Source: a bacterium
GTDB lineage: Bacteria; Actinomycetota; Acidimicrobiia; Acidimicrobiales; CATQHL01
DNA: 10,676 nucleotides
NCBI GenBank assembly: GCA_028819945.1
Contig: JAPPKQ010000105.1
Location: 1 to 10,676 of the forward strand
Direction of reading: 5' to 3'
Position numbers and translations under genes: made by a program. The notes under the pieces are model-generated. The model had not been told where the DNA came from, searched no databases, and saw nothing but the letters and a program-made list of their open reading frames with translations. How positions within the stretch are numbered: the stretch's first letter is position 1; each line of letters opens with the position of its first letter. Shown in pieces: positions 1 through 7,065 of this stretch.

Positions 1-2
1 TC

Positions 3-1805
3 ACGGTGGAGGTGCTCTCCAGCGCCTTCCGGGCGATCTGCGACGAGGCCAGCGCACTGCTGGCCAAGGGGGCCTACGGGGCGACGATCAGCGAGGGACA
101 CGACCACTCGGGCTCCCTGCTGACGCGCGAGGGCCGCCTCGTGGCGCACGGCCGGCGGGACCAGGCGGCGCACCTCGGAACGTTCGAGGAGTCCGTCAAG
201 ACGACCATCGAACACGCCGGCGGGTTCCGGGAGGGCGACGTCTTCGTCTTCAACGACCCGTACCACGGCGGCACGCACCAGCCCGACGTCAAGGTCATCC
301 GGCCGGTGTTCGTGGACGGGTCGCTCTTCGCCTTCACGATCTCCTGCGGGCACTGGGCCGATGTCGGAGGCCCCATCCCGGGGTCGTTCAATCCCCTGGC
401 CAGGGAGTGCTTCGCCGAGGGTCTGCGCATTCCCCCCATGCTGCTCGTGGACCAGGGCCGTCCCGTCCGCTCCACCTTCGAGATCATCAAGGCCAACGTG
501 CGGGTGCCCGACGAGAGGATGGCCGACCTGCACGCCCAGCAGCGTGCCGCCGAATTGATGGAGCGCCGCCTGCTGGAGTACGTGGCGCAGTTCGGCACCG
601 AGGTCGTCGAGCACACCATGTACGCGCTCATGGATCGCAGCGAGACGCTCCTGCGCGAGGGCATCCGCGAGCTGCCCGACGGCATCTACGAGTTCGAGGA
701 CTTCGGCGACTGCGACGTGCTGCATCCCGACAAGCCGCGCATCCGGGTCCACGTCAACATGACCATCGCCGACGACCAGGTCACCTTCGACTTCAGCAAG
801 TCGGATCCGGCGCCCATCTCGCCGTTCGGGTTCGCCCGCCCGGCGCTGCTGTCGTCGGTCTACGACGGCACGATGCACTGCTTCCCCCATCTGGTGCCGC
901 TGAACCACGGCATCACTCGGTCCATCGAGGTGGTGTCCGTGCCCGGCTCGTGCGTCGACGTGCTGCCCCCCACGCCGGTGCTGGGATTCGCCTCGGGGGC
1001 CTACGAGAAGGTGGCCGCCGCGGTCATGGCGTGCTGGGCGCAGGCGTTCGCCACGGTCGACCCCACGCGGATGCACGCGGCGACGGTGAACCTGGCGAAC
1101 CTGGCCCTCAGCGGCGACCACCCCGAGAGCGGCGTTCCGTTCGTCTCATACCTGTGGAACGAGGGCGGGCAGGGGGCGCGCAGCTACAAGGACGGCAACA
1201 GCTTCCAGCTGATGATCTTCATCGGGGGCGCCACCAACCAGCCCATCGAGGTGCTGGAGAGGCTCAACGCCATCCGGGCGCTGTCGTGCGAGGCCGTGGG
1301 AGCCTCCGCGGGCCACGGGACCTACCGCGGCGGGTTCGGCATCGACCGCTCCTTCGAAGCGACCGGCGACATGATCCTCACGATGCACGGTGACCGGGCG
1401 GAGGTGACCCCGTTCGGCCTGGCGGGAGGCTGCAACGGTGGCGGCAACGTGCTGGTGCTGAACCCCGGCACCACCTCCGAGCGGTGGCTGGGAATGCACG
1501 CCGTGGGAGAGATGATCAGCAAGGGCGACGTGTTGCGCTACTCCTCGAACGGGGGCGGTGGCTTCGGTCCGCCCCGCGAGCGAGCGCCCGAAGCAGTGGC
1601 GCATGACGTCTCGGAGGGGTATTTCGGCCCCGATCTGGCGGCGGCGATCTACGGGGTGGTGCTCACCGAGACCGAGTCCGGCTTTGAGGTCGACGAGGAG
1701 GCCACCGCCGAGCTGCGGGCGAACGGCATGGAGGACCCGCCCGAGGGATACGGCCCCGGCGAGGTCCACCCGATGGGCCGCGACGTGGTGCCCCGTCTCG
1801 CCTGA
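3..1805 (+). CDS. Hydantoinase B/oxoprolinase family protein (HyuB-like), 5' partial
   Basis: Large subunit-type protein of the HyuB/AcxB family (ATP-dependent N-methylhydantoinase, 5-oxoprolinase and acetophenone-carboxylase relatives), which normally works with a HyuA subunit to open cyclic amides or carboxylate ketones; the substrate cannot be told from sequence. Counting from the GTG at position 6, the conserved FNDPYHGGTHQPD segment lies at residues 82-94 and GHWADVGG at 115-122, regions with the His/Asp ligands expected for the metal site. Near the C-terminus GGGGFGPP is followed by a 'DVSEGYFGPDLAAAIYGVVL' stretch, the usual family ending. The GTG at 6 is the first possible start inside the window, but the frame is open to the edge and reads T-V-E-V-L, matching the common N-terminal DPVTxEVL of the family, so that GTG is probably an internal valine and the real start lies a few codons upstream. 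About 600 aa is normal. A hyuA partner, if present, is outside the window. Family confident, substrate unknown. Confidence 0.9.
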   Translation, partial: TVEVLSSAFRAICDEASALLAKGAYGATISEGHDHSGSLLTREGRLVAHGRRDQAAHLGTFEESVKTTIEHAGGFREGDVFVFNDPYHGGTHQPDVKVIRPVFVDGSLFAFTISCGHWADVGGPIPGSFNPLARECFAEGLRIPPMLLVDQGRPVRSTFEIIKANVRVPDERMADLHAQQRAAELMERRLLEYVAQFGTEVVEHTMYALMDRSETLLREGIRELPDGIYEFEDFGDCDVLHPDKPRIRVHVNMTIADDQVTFDFSKSDPAPISPFGFARPALLSSVYDGTMHCFPHLVPLNHGITRSIEVVSVPGSCVDVLPPTPVLGFASGAYEKVAAAVMACWAQAFATVDPTRMHAATVNLANLALSGDHPESGVPFVSYLWNEGGQGARSYKDGNSFQLMIFIGGATNQPIEVLERLNAIRALSCEAVGASAGHGTYRGGFGIDRSFEATGDMILTMHGDRAEVTPFGLAGGCNGGGNVLVLNPGTTSERWLGMHAVGEMISKGDVLRYSSNGGGGFGPPRERAPEAVAHDVSEGYFGPDLAAAIYGVVLTETESGFEVDEEATAELRANGMEDPPEGYGPGEVHPMGRDVVPRLA

Positions 1806-1850
1806 GCCGGCGGAGCAACCATCGTCTCGCCGTTCCGGCCCATCGCCTCG

Positions 1851-1877
1851 TTCCGGCGAGGGCAGCCGGAATCCAGG
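1851..1877 (+). repeat. Solitary REP-like palindromic element downstream of hyuB
   Basis: A perfect 7-bp inverted repeat, TTCCGGC (1851-1857) and GCCGGAA (1865-1871), encloses a 7-base loop and is followed by TCCAGG. The same left arm and the same GCCGGAATCCAG right end occur in the two B-type repeats at 8084-8144 and 8206-8266, so this is a shorter member of the same family. The 9-mer CGTTCCGGC occurs at 1831-1839 and again at 1849-1857, hinting at a decayed neighbour copy. It lies in the 166-bp gap between hyuB and the dehydrogenase gene and could form a hairpin in the hyuB transcript, although no T-run follows it as in a classical terminator. Confidence 0.6.
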
Positions 1878-1959
1878 GCTTGACCGTCCGGCCGGCGTTG
1901 CCCGCGGATTGCTCAGCGTTCTCCTCGGACACCGCCGGACACGACGCGTCCTGGCTCAC

Positions 1960-1965
1960 TACGAT
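1960..1965 (+). promoter_or_regulatory. Possible -10 element (TACGAT) of a leaderless promoter
   Basis: TACGAT fits the actinobacterial -10 consensus TANNNT and ends exactly six bases before the ATG at 1972, the spacing at which transcription would start at the A of the ATG. No Shine-Dalgarno-like sequence precedes that ATG, which fits a leaderless mRNA. The best -35 candidate, CGGACA at 1936-1941 with an 18-base spacer, is weak. Prediction by eye only; TANNNT is a short motif that can arise by chance. Confidence 0.35.
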
Positions 1966-1971
1966 CTGTCC

Positions 1972-2766
1972 ATGCGAGGCGAGGGTCAGGCTCGGCGATT
2001 CGAGGGCCGAGTCGTGATCGTCACGGGGGCAGCGGGCGGGATCGGTCGGGCGGCCGTGAGGCGCTTCAGCTCGGAGGGTGCCACGGTCGTCGCGGTGGAC
2101 CTTGCGCGCAGTGACCTCGACGGAACGGCGGCCGCCGCGACGGCCGCAGGCAGCGAGGTCATGACTGTCAAGGCCGATGTCACATCCGACAGAGACGTGG
2201 CGCGCTACGTGGCGGCGACGCTCGACGCCCACGGCAGGGTGGACGCGTTGTTCAACAACGCCGGGATCGAGGGCCCGATCGCCTCTCTGGTCGACTGCCC
2301 CGCCGACGGCTTCGACCGCGTGATGGACGTCAACGTCCGCGGCGTCTGGCTGGGCATCAAGCACACCGGTCCGGCGATCGCGGCCTCAGGCGGCGGGGCG
2401 ATAGTCAACACGGCGTCGATGTTGGGGCTCTCGGGGATAGCGCAAATGGGGGCCTACGTCGCCAGCAAGCACGCCGTCATCGGGCTCACGAGAACGGCTG
2501 CCCTCGAGTTCGCCCCGCTCGGCGTACGCGTCTGCGCGGTGGCCCCTGCACCCGTGGACACACGCATGATCCGCGCCATCGAGGAGGGCATGAACCCCGA
2601 TGATCCTGACGCCGTGCGGCAGATCATCGCGTCGCGGGTGCCGCTGGAGCGCTATGCCACCCCCGACGAGATCGCCGCGGTGACGGCGTTCCTCTGCAGC
2701 GACGACGCCGCCTACATGACTGGCACCGTGGTTCCCATCGACGGCGGCTCCCAAGCGGCCGGCTGA
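1972..2766 (+). CDS. Classical SDR family NAD(P)-dependent oxidoreductase
   Basis: A 264-aa single-domain Rossmann oxidoreductase that interconverts an alcohol and a ketone in the cytoplasm; the substrate is unknown. Cofactor motif TGAAGGIG is at residues 18-25 and an acidic residue, D43, ends the second strand, which usually indicates NAD(H) preference. NNAG is at 95-98. The catalytic tetrad is complete: N121, S149, Y162 and K166 (YVASK), with the normal 13-residue Ser-Tyr spacing. It ends with the family's usual 'TGTVVPIDGG' segment. One oddity is that the conserved PG turn after the sixth strand reads P-A (VAPAPVDTRM). The ATG at 1972 is chosen because it places the first strand at the normal distance; the frame stays open upstream, but that stretch overlaps hyuB out of phase and resembles no SDR. 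It may be co-expressed with hyuB or use its own leaderless promoter. Confidence 0.93.
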   Translation: MRGEGQARRFEGRVVIVTGAAGGIGRAAVRRFSSEGATVVAVDLARSDLDGTAAAATAAGSEVMTVKADVTSDRDVARYVAATLDAHGRVDALFNNAGIEGPIASLVDCPADGFDRVMDVNVRGVWLGIKHTGPAIAASGGGAIVNTASMLGLSGIAQMGAYVASKHAVIGLTRTAALEFAPLGVRVCAVAPAPVDTRMIRAIEEGMNPDDPDAVRQIIASRVPLERYATPDEIAAVTAFLCSDDAAYMTGTVVPIDGGSQAAG

Positions 2767-2906
2767 GCGGACAGGACAATCGCAAGAACCCCCGAGGGTG
2801 ACGATGCCGGGGACCAGTGCAGGCGATCATTTCTTGGAGACTTCTGAGTATGTCCCCAAATCGTCAAATCGCGGCGATCAGCACCATCAGACTCCTCAAA
2901 TGCTCT
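2767..2906. other. Low-GC convergent intergenic gap
   Basis: This gap lies between the stop codons of the convergent dehydrogenase and reductase genes. By my count 42 of the 85 bases at 2821-2905 are G or C (about 49%), far below the flanking coding DNA. It holds small imperfect repeats: GGCGATCA at 2822-2829 and 2873-2880, two near-copies of TCAAATG, and the pair GGGGAC (2809-2814) / GTCCCC (2852-2857) in inverted orientation with a long loop. No convincing gene or strong intrinsic terminator is visible, although a bidirectional terminator would be expected here. Confidence 0.5.
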
Positions 2907-4181
2907 TCAAATGGGCCGACTGACGGAACCACCCCTGGCCACCAATCTGCGCGCTCCAGGCGGATCGGGCCGGCGATCTCCGAAGGCGCCGCCTCCGAGG
3001 GCGCCTCGTTGCCAGCGGTCGGGGGTGAGGATGAGGGCGCGGGGGTAGTCCTCGAACAGCCAGCGGGCGAAGTTGCGGCGCGTCCAGGGCGTCGCCCCGG
3101 AGATCCCCACTGCCATGTTGCAGCCGGCGGCACTGCGCAGGGCCCGTCCCAGGACGCGGGTGAAGTGGAAGTCCCGCTGCAGGTGGCGCGCCACGCCCGA
3201 CCGGTAGAGCCGCCGGGCGGCCGCGTCGTCGTGCGGGCCCGCCGCGGTCAGGGCCTCGGCGGCCAGCAGCCCGCTCAGCAGCGCCTGGCCGATGCCCTCG
3301 CCGGTCATGGGATCGCCCACCCCGGCGGCGTCGCCGCAGAACAGCACCCGCTCGGCGGCCAGGGGCAGGTCACCCAGGCGTGTGGGGATCGGCCAGGCAC
3401 GGGGCCGGTCCGCCGGGGTCGCCTCGCGGCCCAGCACCTCCGCGATGTGGGGGCGGCTGCGCAGCTCGTCCCACAGCCGGGCCAGGCTGCCGGTGCGGTG
3501 CGTGGCGCGCGACACGCCGAAGCCCACGTTGGCCGCCCCGCCGGGCAGCGGGAACGACCACACGTAGCCCGGCAGGATGTCGGGCTCGAACCAGACGCGC
3601 ATCGAGGCGGCGGCCTGCGGCCCGACGCCGGTGTAGTACTGGCGGAAGGCGTGCCAGTCGCCACGGTAGGCCGGCAGCGACAACCCCAGCATCCGGCGCA
3701 CCGGTGACCACATGCCGTCGGCGGCGATCGCATAGCGGGCATGGAGGGGACTCAGCCCGGCCACCTTCAGCACCGCCCGGTCGGCGTCGACGGTCACGCC
3801 CTCGCAGGCGCAGGCGTCGAGCATCTCGGCGCCTGCCCGGCGGGCCAGGGCCACCAGCGCCGAGTCGAGCTGGCGGCGCTGGGCGGTGGCGGCGTACTGC
3901 CCGCGCCGGCTGAACGGGTAGGCCACCTCCAGGCCCGAAGGAGCGCGGATCACGAGGCTCGTCGCCTCCCGCCAGGAGGAGATCGACGAAGGGTCGAGCC
4001 CCAGGTGCTCCAGGATCCGCAGGGCCCCGGTCGTGAGCCCGTCGCCGCAGTACTTGTCACGGGGGAACGGCGACCGGTCCACCACCACGACCTGCCGGCC
4101 GGCGCGGGCCAGCCCGATGGCGGCGGCGGCGCCGGCCGGTCCGGCCCCCACGACTGCCACGTCGGCGACGAGCGGTCTCAT
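2907..4181 (-). CDS. Geranylgeranyl reductase family FAD-dependent oxidoreductase
   Basis: A 424-aa flavoenzyme of the geranylgeranyl reductase family (COG0644-like), which saturates double bonds in isoprenoid chains; in actinobacteria such proteins include the menaquinone reductase MenJ, and others act on polyprenyl or lipid chains. Seen in the sequence: FAD-binding GAGPAG at residues 12-17 with D35 ending the second strand; the family's DKYCGDGL at 42-49; AADG at 153-156; the substrate-region motif YVWSFP with a following GFG (206-222), matching YxWxFPx8GxG; and the late FAD site GDAAGVGDPMTGEGIG at 283-298. Length and order are normal. The ATG (4181-4179) overlaps the TGA of the upstream VanW-family gene in an ATGA, with no Shine-Dalgarno, so translation is probably coupled. 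The frame is open further upstream, but that part is only the antisense-like shadow of the VanW gene. The role in menaquinone rather than lipid reduction is not decidable here; no quinone gene is adjacent. Confidence 0.9.
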   Translation of the reverse strand: MRPLVADVAVVGAGPAGAAAAIGLARAGRQVVVVDRSPFPRDKYCGDGLTTGALRILEHLGLDPSSISSWREATSLVIRAPSGLEVAYPFSRRGQYAATAQRRQLDSALVALARRAGAEMLDACACEGVTVDADRAVLKVAGLSPLHARYAIAADGMWSPVRRMLGLSLPAYRGDWHAFRQYYTGVGPQAAASMRVWFEPDILPGYVWSFPLPGGAANVGFGVSRATHRTGSLARLWDELRSRPHIAEVLGREATPADRPRAWPIPTRLGDLPLAAERVLFCGDAAGVGDPMTGEGIGQALLSGLLAAEALTAAGPHDDAAARRLYRSGVARHLQRDFHFTRVLGRALRSAAGCNMAVGISGATPWTRRNFARWLFEDYPRALILTPDRWQRGALGGGAFGDRRPDPPGARRLVARGGSVSRPI

Positions 4182-6274
4182 GCGCCGTCGATCGGCTGGG
4201 CCTCGGTCTCCGCCTCGGCTCCGGCAGGGCCTCCCTCGGCTTCGGTCACGGTGGCGTCGCCGGTGCCGTCCCCGGCGGACGGATCCTCCGGGCCCTCCGG
4301 CCCGCGGGAGATGTCCTCGGGACGGGCGCAGCTTCCCGGCGAGGCCTCGGCGTCCTCGGGCCCGCAGAGCGGGATGCACACCGGCGCCTCCTCGCCCTCC
4401 GGGAGATCCTCGGCGGTCGGAACGGCGCCGCACACGGGCACGCAGGCGGTCCCGGCGTCGGTGGTCTCCCCGCCGGCCGCGCTCTCCGCGCCGGCCCCCT
4501 CGCTGCCGGGCTCGGGCACCGGGCACAGCGCCCGGCAGGACTCCACCCAGCCGTCGTTGTCGGTGTCCACAGCCCCCTCGCCCGGCGCGCAGTCCGGCGG
4601 GGGCACGAAGGGCTCGCCCTGGCAGTTCAGGCCCTCGGCGGGCTGGTAGAGCGCCGTCACGACGTCCGTCGTGGAACTGCCGTCGGCGAAGGCGCGGGTG
4701 CGCTCGGTGAAGACCTCCGTGCACTGGTCCTCGGGCTCGGTCCACTGGTCGCTCTGGATCACGGTCATGTGGAGCGTGCTGTAGATCTGCACCGTGACCG
4801 AATCCTCGGTGCTCGTCGGCCACAGCAGCATCGAGTAGGGCGTCTTGTTGATGAGCTGCAGGTCGGGGTGCGGGTAGGAGATCGTGGCCTCACGACCGTA
4901 CGGGTAGCGACTGATGTAGATGGAGTGCGCCTGGTACTCCCCGAAGTCCAGGCCCGCGAAGAAGGCCGCATTGAAAATCGTGGTGGCGAACTGCGAGACC
5001 CCGCCGCCCACGTCCTCCTGGAACTTGCCCAGGTAGATCACCCCGGCGGGCACGAACCCCTTCGCCTCGGTGCGGCGCCCCACGTAGTCGTTCACCGACC
5101 ACGTCTCGCCGGGCTCGATGATCGCCCCCTGCACCAGCTCGGCGATGCGGCGGATGTTGTTCACCCGGTCCTGGCCCGGTGTGAAGTAGGTGGTGAACTC
5201 GCCGACGAGCTCGCGGATGCCGGTCTCGGCGATCAGGTCGCCCTCGCTGCCCGGAACGTCGGTGAGATGCAGCGCGATCTCGTGCTGGCCGGCGAGCAGG
5301 GCGGTCAGGGCCGTGTCGCCGGCGTTCGGCGCGCAGCAGCGGCGGCCGGGCCGGGCGTCCACCGCCACCGGCACCCCGTCGACGATCTCGAACCTGCCGG
5401 GGTCGCCGGGCACGGCGACGTTCGCCAGGCGGGTCTCGATCACCTCGGTCACGTAGGCGGTGTCGAGGCCGATGGCCGGCGGGTTGCCGGGGGTCACGCT
5501 GAGCCAGGTGCGCACCTCGGCGGGCAGGAAGTCCCGGATCGTGTCCTCGACGTAGACGGTGAGGCCCCGCGCCGTGTAGGAGTTGACGTGGTCGGCCGTC
5601 GCCTGCAGGTCGAAGGCGGTGACCGGCGGGGTGAACGAAGAGGGCTCCACCACGATCACGTCCGGCAGGGCGCGCTCGGCCGCCGTCCGCCGCACCGCCG
5701 CCCGGATGTCCTCGCGCGTCACCTGCAGGCCCGTGACGCCCGGCTCCACCACGAAGGCGCCGTCCCGCAACTCCAGGCGGGCCGGCGAGGCCTCCCGGAC
5801 CATGACCGGCTGGATCGCTTCGATGAACTGCTGCGCCACGACTTCGTCCCACGTCACGATGGCACGCAGGTTGTTCTCGCCGAAGAACGAGGACGCCCAG
5901 GCGATGGGCGAGGCGCCCCTCTGCCCGGCGGCCAGGGCGGCGGAGACGTTGGCCTCCACGTCGAGGGAGAAACCCAGCTGACCGGCGGTCGCCGCCACGG
6001 TCCCGGCGGGCGTGAGCAGCGGCAGGCTCCGGTTGGCGTACTCCGTCGACAGCTTCTGGACCTCGCCGCGGATCTCCTCCTCGGAGAGCCCGCCCACGTC
6101 GTGACCGTCGATGGACGTGTTCCGATCCGAGTTGTCCGATCGCACCACCATGTCGGCGATGTACACCCCCAGGAAGCCCATCGCCAGCGCACCCACGAGG
6201 ATTGCGAGGATTCGCCAGTAGCGCGGACGTCGGGGTTCGTAGCCGCTCGGAGGCTCGTCGTAGGGGTGCGGCAT
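4178..6274 (-). CDS. VanW family protein with peptidoglycan-binding domains and acidic Cys-repeat tail
   Basis: A 698-aa predicted envelope protein. Residues 1-21 are a short Pro/Arg-rich cytoplasmic end and 22-44 (ILAILVGALAMGFLGVYIAD onward) a single membrane segment, so the rest should face the wall. Residues about 55-310 resemble repeated peptidoglycan-binding_4-type modules that precede VanW domains; 'RPGRRCC' (308-314) ends this part. The VanW domain spans about 370-500, with GETWSVNDYVGRR (389-401), VGGGVSQFATTIFNAAFF (422-439) and YPYGREATISYPH (457-469). VanW was named from vancomycin-resistance clusters, but its biochemical role is unsettled and resistance should not be inferred. 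The last 200 residues are Pro/Glu/Gly-rich and acidic with ten cysteines, including three C-x3-C repeats (580-584, 611-615, 633-637) and DTDNDGW (570-576), like a calcium-binding loop. The ATG at 6274 places the membrane segment normally; the ribosome site is weak. It overlaps the downstream reductase gene by four bases. Confidence 0.9.
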   Translation of the reverse strand: MPHPYDEPPSGYEPRRPRYWRILAILVGALAMGFLGVYIADMVVRSDNSDRNTSIDGHDVGGLSEEEIRGEVQKLSTEYANRSLPLLTPAGTVAATAGQLGFSLDVEANVSAALAAGQRGASPIAWASSFFGENNLRAIVTWDEVVAQQFIEAIQPVMVREASPARLELRDGAFVVEPGVTGLQVTREDIRAAVRRTAAERALPDVIVVEPSSFTPPVTAFDLQATADHVNSYTARGLTVYVEDTIRDFLPAEVRTWLSVTPGNPPAIGLDTAYVTEVIETRLANVAVPGDPGRFEIVDGVPVAVDARPGRRCCAPNAGDTALTALLAGQHEIALHLTDVPGSEGDLIAETGIRELVGEFTTYFTPGQDRVNNIRRIAELVQGAIIEPGETWSVNDYVGRRTEAKGFVPAGVIYLGKFQEDVGGGVSQFATTIFNAAFFAGLDFGEYQAHSIYISRYPYGREATISYPHPDLQLINKTPYSMLLWPTSTEDSVTVQIYSTLHMTVIQSDQWTEPEDQCTEVFTERTRAFADGSSTTDVVTALYQPAEGLNCQGEPFVPPPDCAPGEGAVDTDNDGWVESCRALCPVPEPGSEGAGAESAAGGETTDAGTACVPVCGAVPTAEDLPEGEEAPVCIPLCGPEDAEASPGSCARPEDISRGPEGPEDPSAGDGTGDATVTEAEGGPAGAEAETEAQPIDGA

Positions 6275-6297
6275 CTCAGGAGTGGCTATGCCCTCAG

Positions 6298-6309
6298 GGT
6301 ACCGGTACC
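6298..6309. repeat. 12-bp perfect palindrome upstream of the VanW-family gene
   Basis: GGTACCGGTACC is a perfect palindrome made of two GGTACC hexamers, centred about 30 bases upstream of the VanW-family start codon. The position would suit an operator or a promoter-overlapping site, but there is no second copy in the window to support a regulator, and at this GC content short palindromes are not rare. Confidence 0.35.
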
Positions 6310-6366
6310 GGCCACGTTCAATAGGACGGGAAGCCTCCCGGGTGGGCTGCCGATTCCCGAATGCGG

Positions 6367-6384
6367 CTCGCCGGATCCGGCGAG
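6367..6384. repeat. 18-bp perfect palindrome between nucS and the VanW-family gene
   Basis: CTCGCCGGATCCGGCGAG is a perfect loop-less palindrome, starting 17 bases beyond the nucS stop codon in the direction of transcription. Because it lacks a loop and is not followed by a T-run, it is a better candidate for a dimeric protein binding site, or a weak hairpin at the end of the nucS mRNA, than for an intrinsic terminator. The 127-bp gap also holds the 12-bp palindrome at 6298-6309 and a short direct repeat GACCGGCT (6387-6394 and 6396-6403). Confidence 0.45.
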
Positions 6385-6401
6385 TAGACCGGCTGGACCG
6401 G

Positions 6402-7060
6402 CTAGAAGAGTCTCAGATCCTCGGGCCGGGCGCCGCGCAGCGCGCTGTAGTCCACCACCTTGCAGCGGATGCCCCGCTGGTCGGCGAGGACCCGGGCCTG
6501 CGGCTTGATCACCTCGGCCACGAGCATTCCCTGTACGGGGTGCAGCGCCGGGTCGGCGTTCAGGAAGTCCAGGTAGCGGTCGAGCTGCTCCACGCCGGCG
6601 ATCTCGCCGCGCCGCTTCACCTCCACGGCGACCGCGGCGCCGTCCGCGTCGCGGCACAGCAGGTCGACCGGCCCGATGGCGGTGGGGTACTCGCGGCGCA
6701 CCAGCCGGTAGCCCTCCTCCAGCACCGAGGGGTCTGCCGCCAGCAGCTCCTGCAGGTGCGACTCCACGCCGTCCTTGCGCAGACCGGGGTCGCTGCCGAG
6801 GTCGTGGGACACGTCGGAGAGGACCTCGGCGATGTTGATGACCAGCTTCTCACCCTTGGGGTTGGTGACCGTCCAGCACTCGGGTTCCTCGCTGAGGGTG
6901 TTGGGCGGATTCATCCAGTTGAGCGGCTTGTAGGCGCCGCCGTCGGCGTGGACCGCGATGCTGCCGTCGGCCTTGACCATGATGAGGCGCACCGCCTCGG
7001 CCAGGTGCGCGGCGAGCCGCCCCTCGTAGTCGACGGTGCAGGGGCGATGATGATGCGCAC
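6402..7060 (-). pseudogene. nucS: Mismatch-specific endonuclease NucS/EndoMS with an N-terminal one-base frameshift
   Basis: NucS cuts mismatched DNA and is the core of non-canonical mismatch repair in actinobacteria and archaea. The main reading frame gives 196 aa from a GTG at 6992. Seen there: [20 protein letters not shown] near the start, GPVDLLCRD with D110, VEVKRRGE with E124 and K126 (the expected D/E/K catalytic set), [12 protein letters not shown], and the C-terminal DLRLF that in this family contacts the beta clamp. The frame continues upstream of 6992 as [13 protein letters not shown], which is conserved NucS N-terminus but has no start codon in that frame. The usual opening V-R-I-I-I-A-P is encoded from a GTG at 7060 in another frame. 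One extra C in the C-run at 7041-7044 joins both into a normal 219-aa protein. As written, the gene is either truncated by 23 residues or contains a sequence error. The 7060 start is 5 bases after the cysQ stop. Confidence 0.85.
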
Positions 7061-7065
7061 GGCAC

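Noticed and set aside
1558..1971. Upstream extension of the dehydrogenase frame into hyuB
   Set aside because: It overlaps the hyuB 3' end out of phase and reads as Arg/Pro-rich shadow; SDR proteins of this class begin close to the first strand.
2817..3707. + strand open frame opposite the reductase gene
   Set aside because: Composition is repetitive and motif-free, while the minus strand encodes a complete FAD enzyme.
4182..4823. Upstream extension of the reductase frame by 214 codons
   Set aside because: The extension lies wholly inside the VanW gene in another frame, is Arg/Gly-rich and has no homology features; the family's GxGxxG motif begins right after the ATG at 4181.
4178..6274. 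Vancomycin-resistance determinant
   Set aside because: Only the VanW-like domain is present; there is no VanH/VanA/VanX or VanRS here, and VanW proteins are common in bacteria without resistance.
4769..6508. Long open frame on the + strand opposite the VanW-family gene (579 codons)
   Set aside because: It is antisense to a gene with clear VanW and membrane features; its translation is rich in Arg, Gly, His and Val with no recognisable domain, as expected from high-GC shadow frames.
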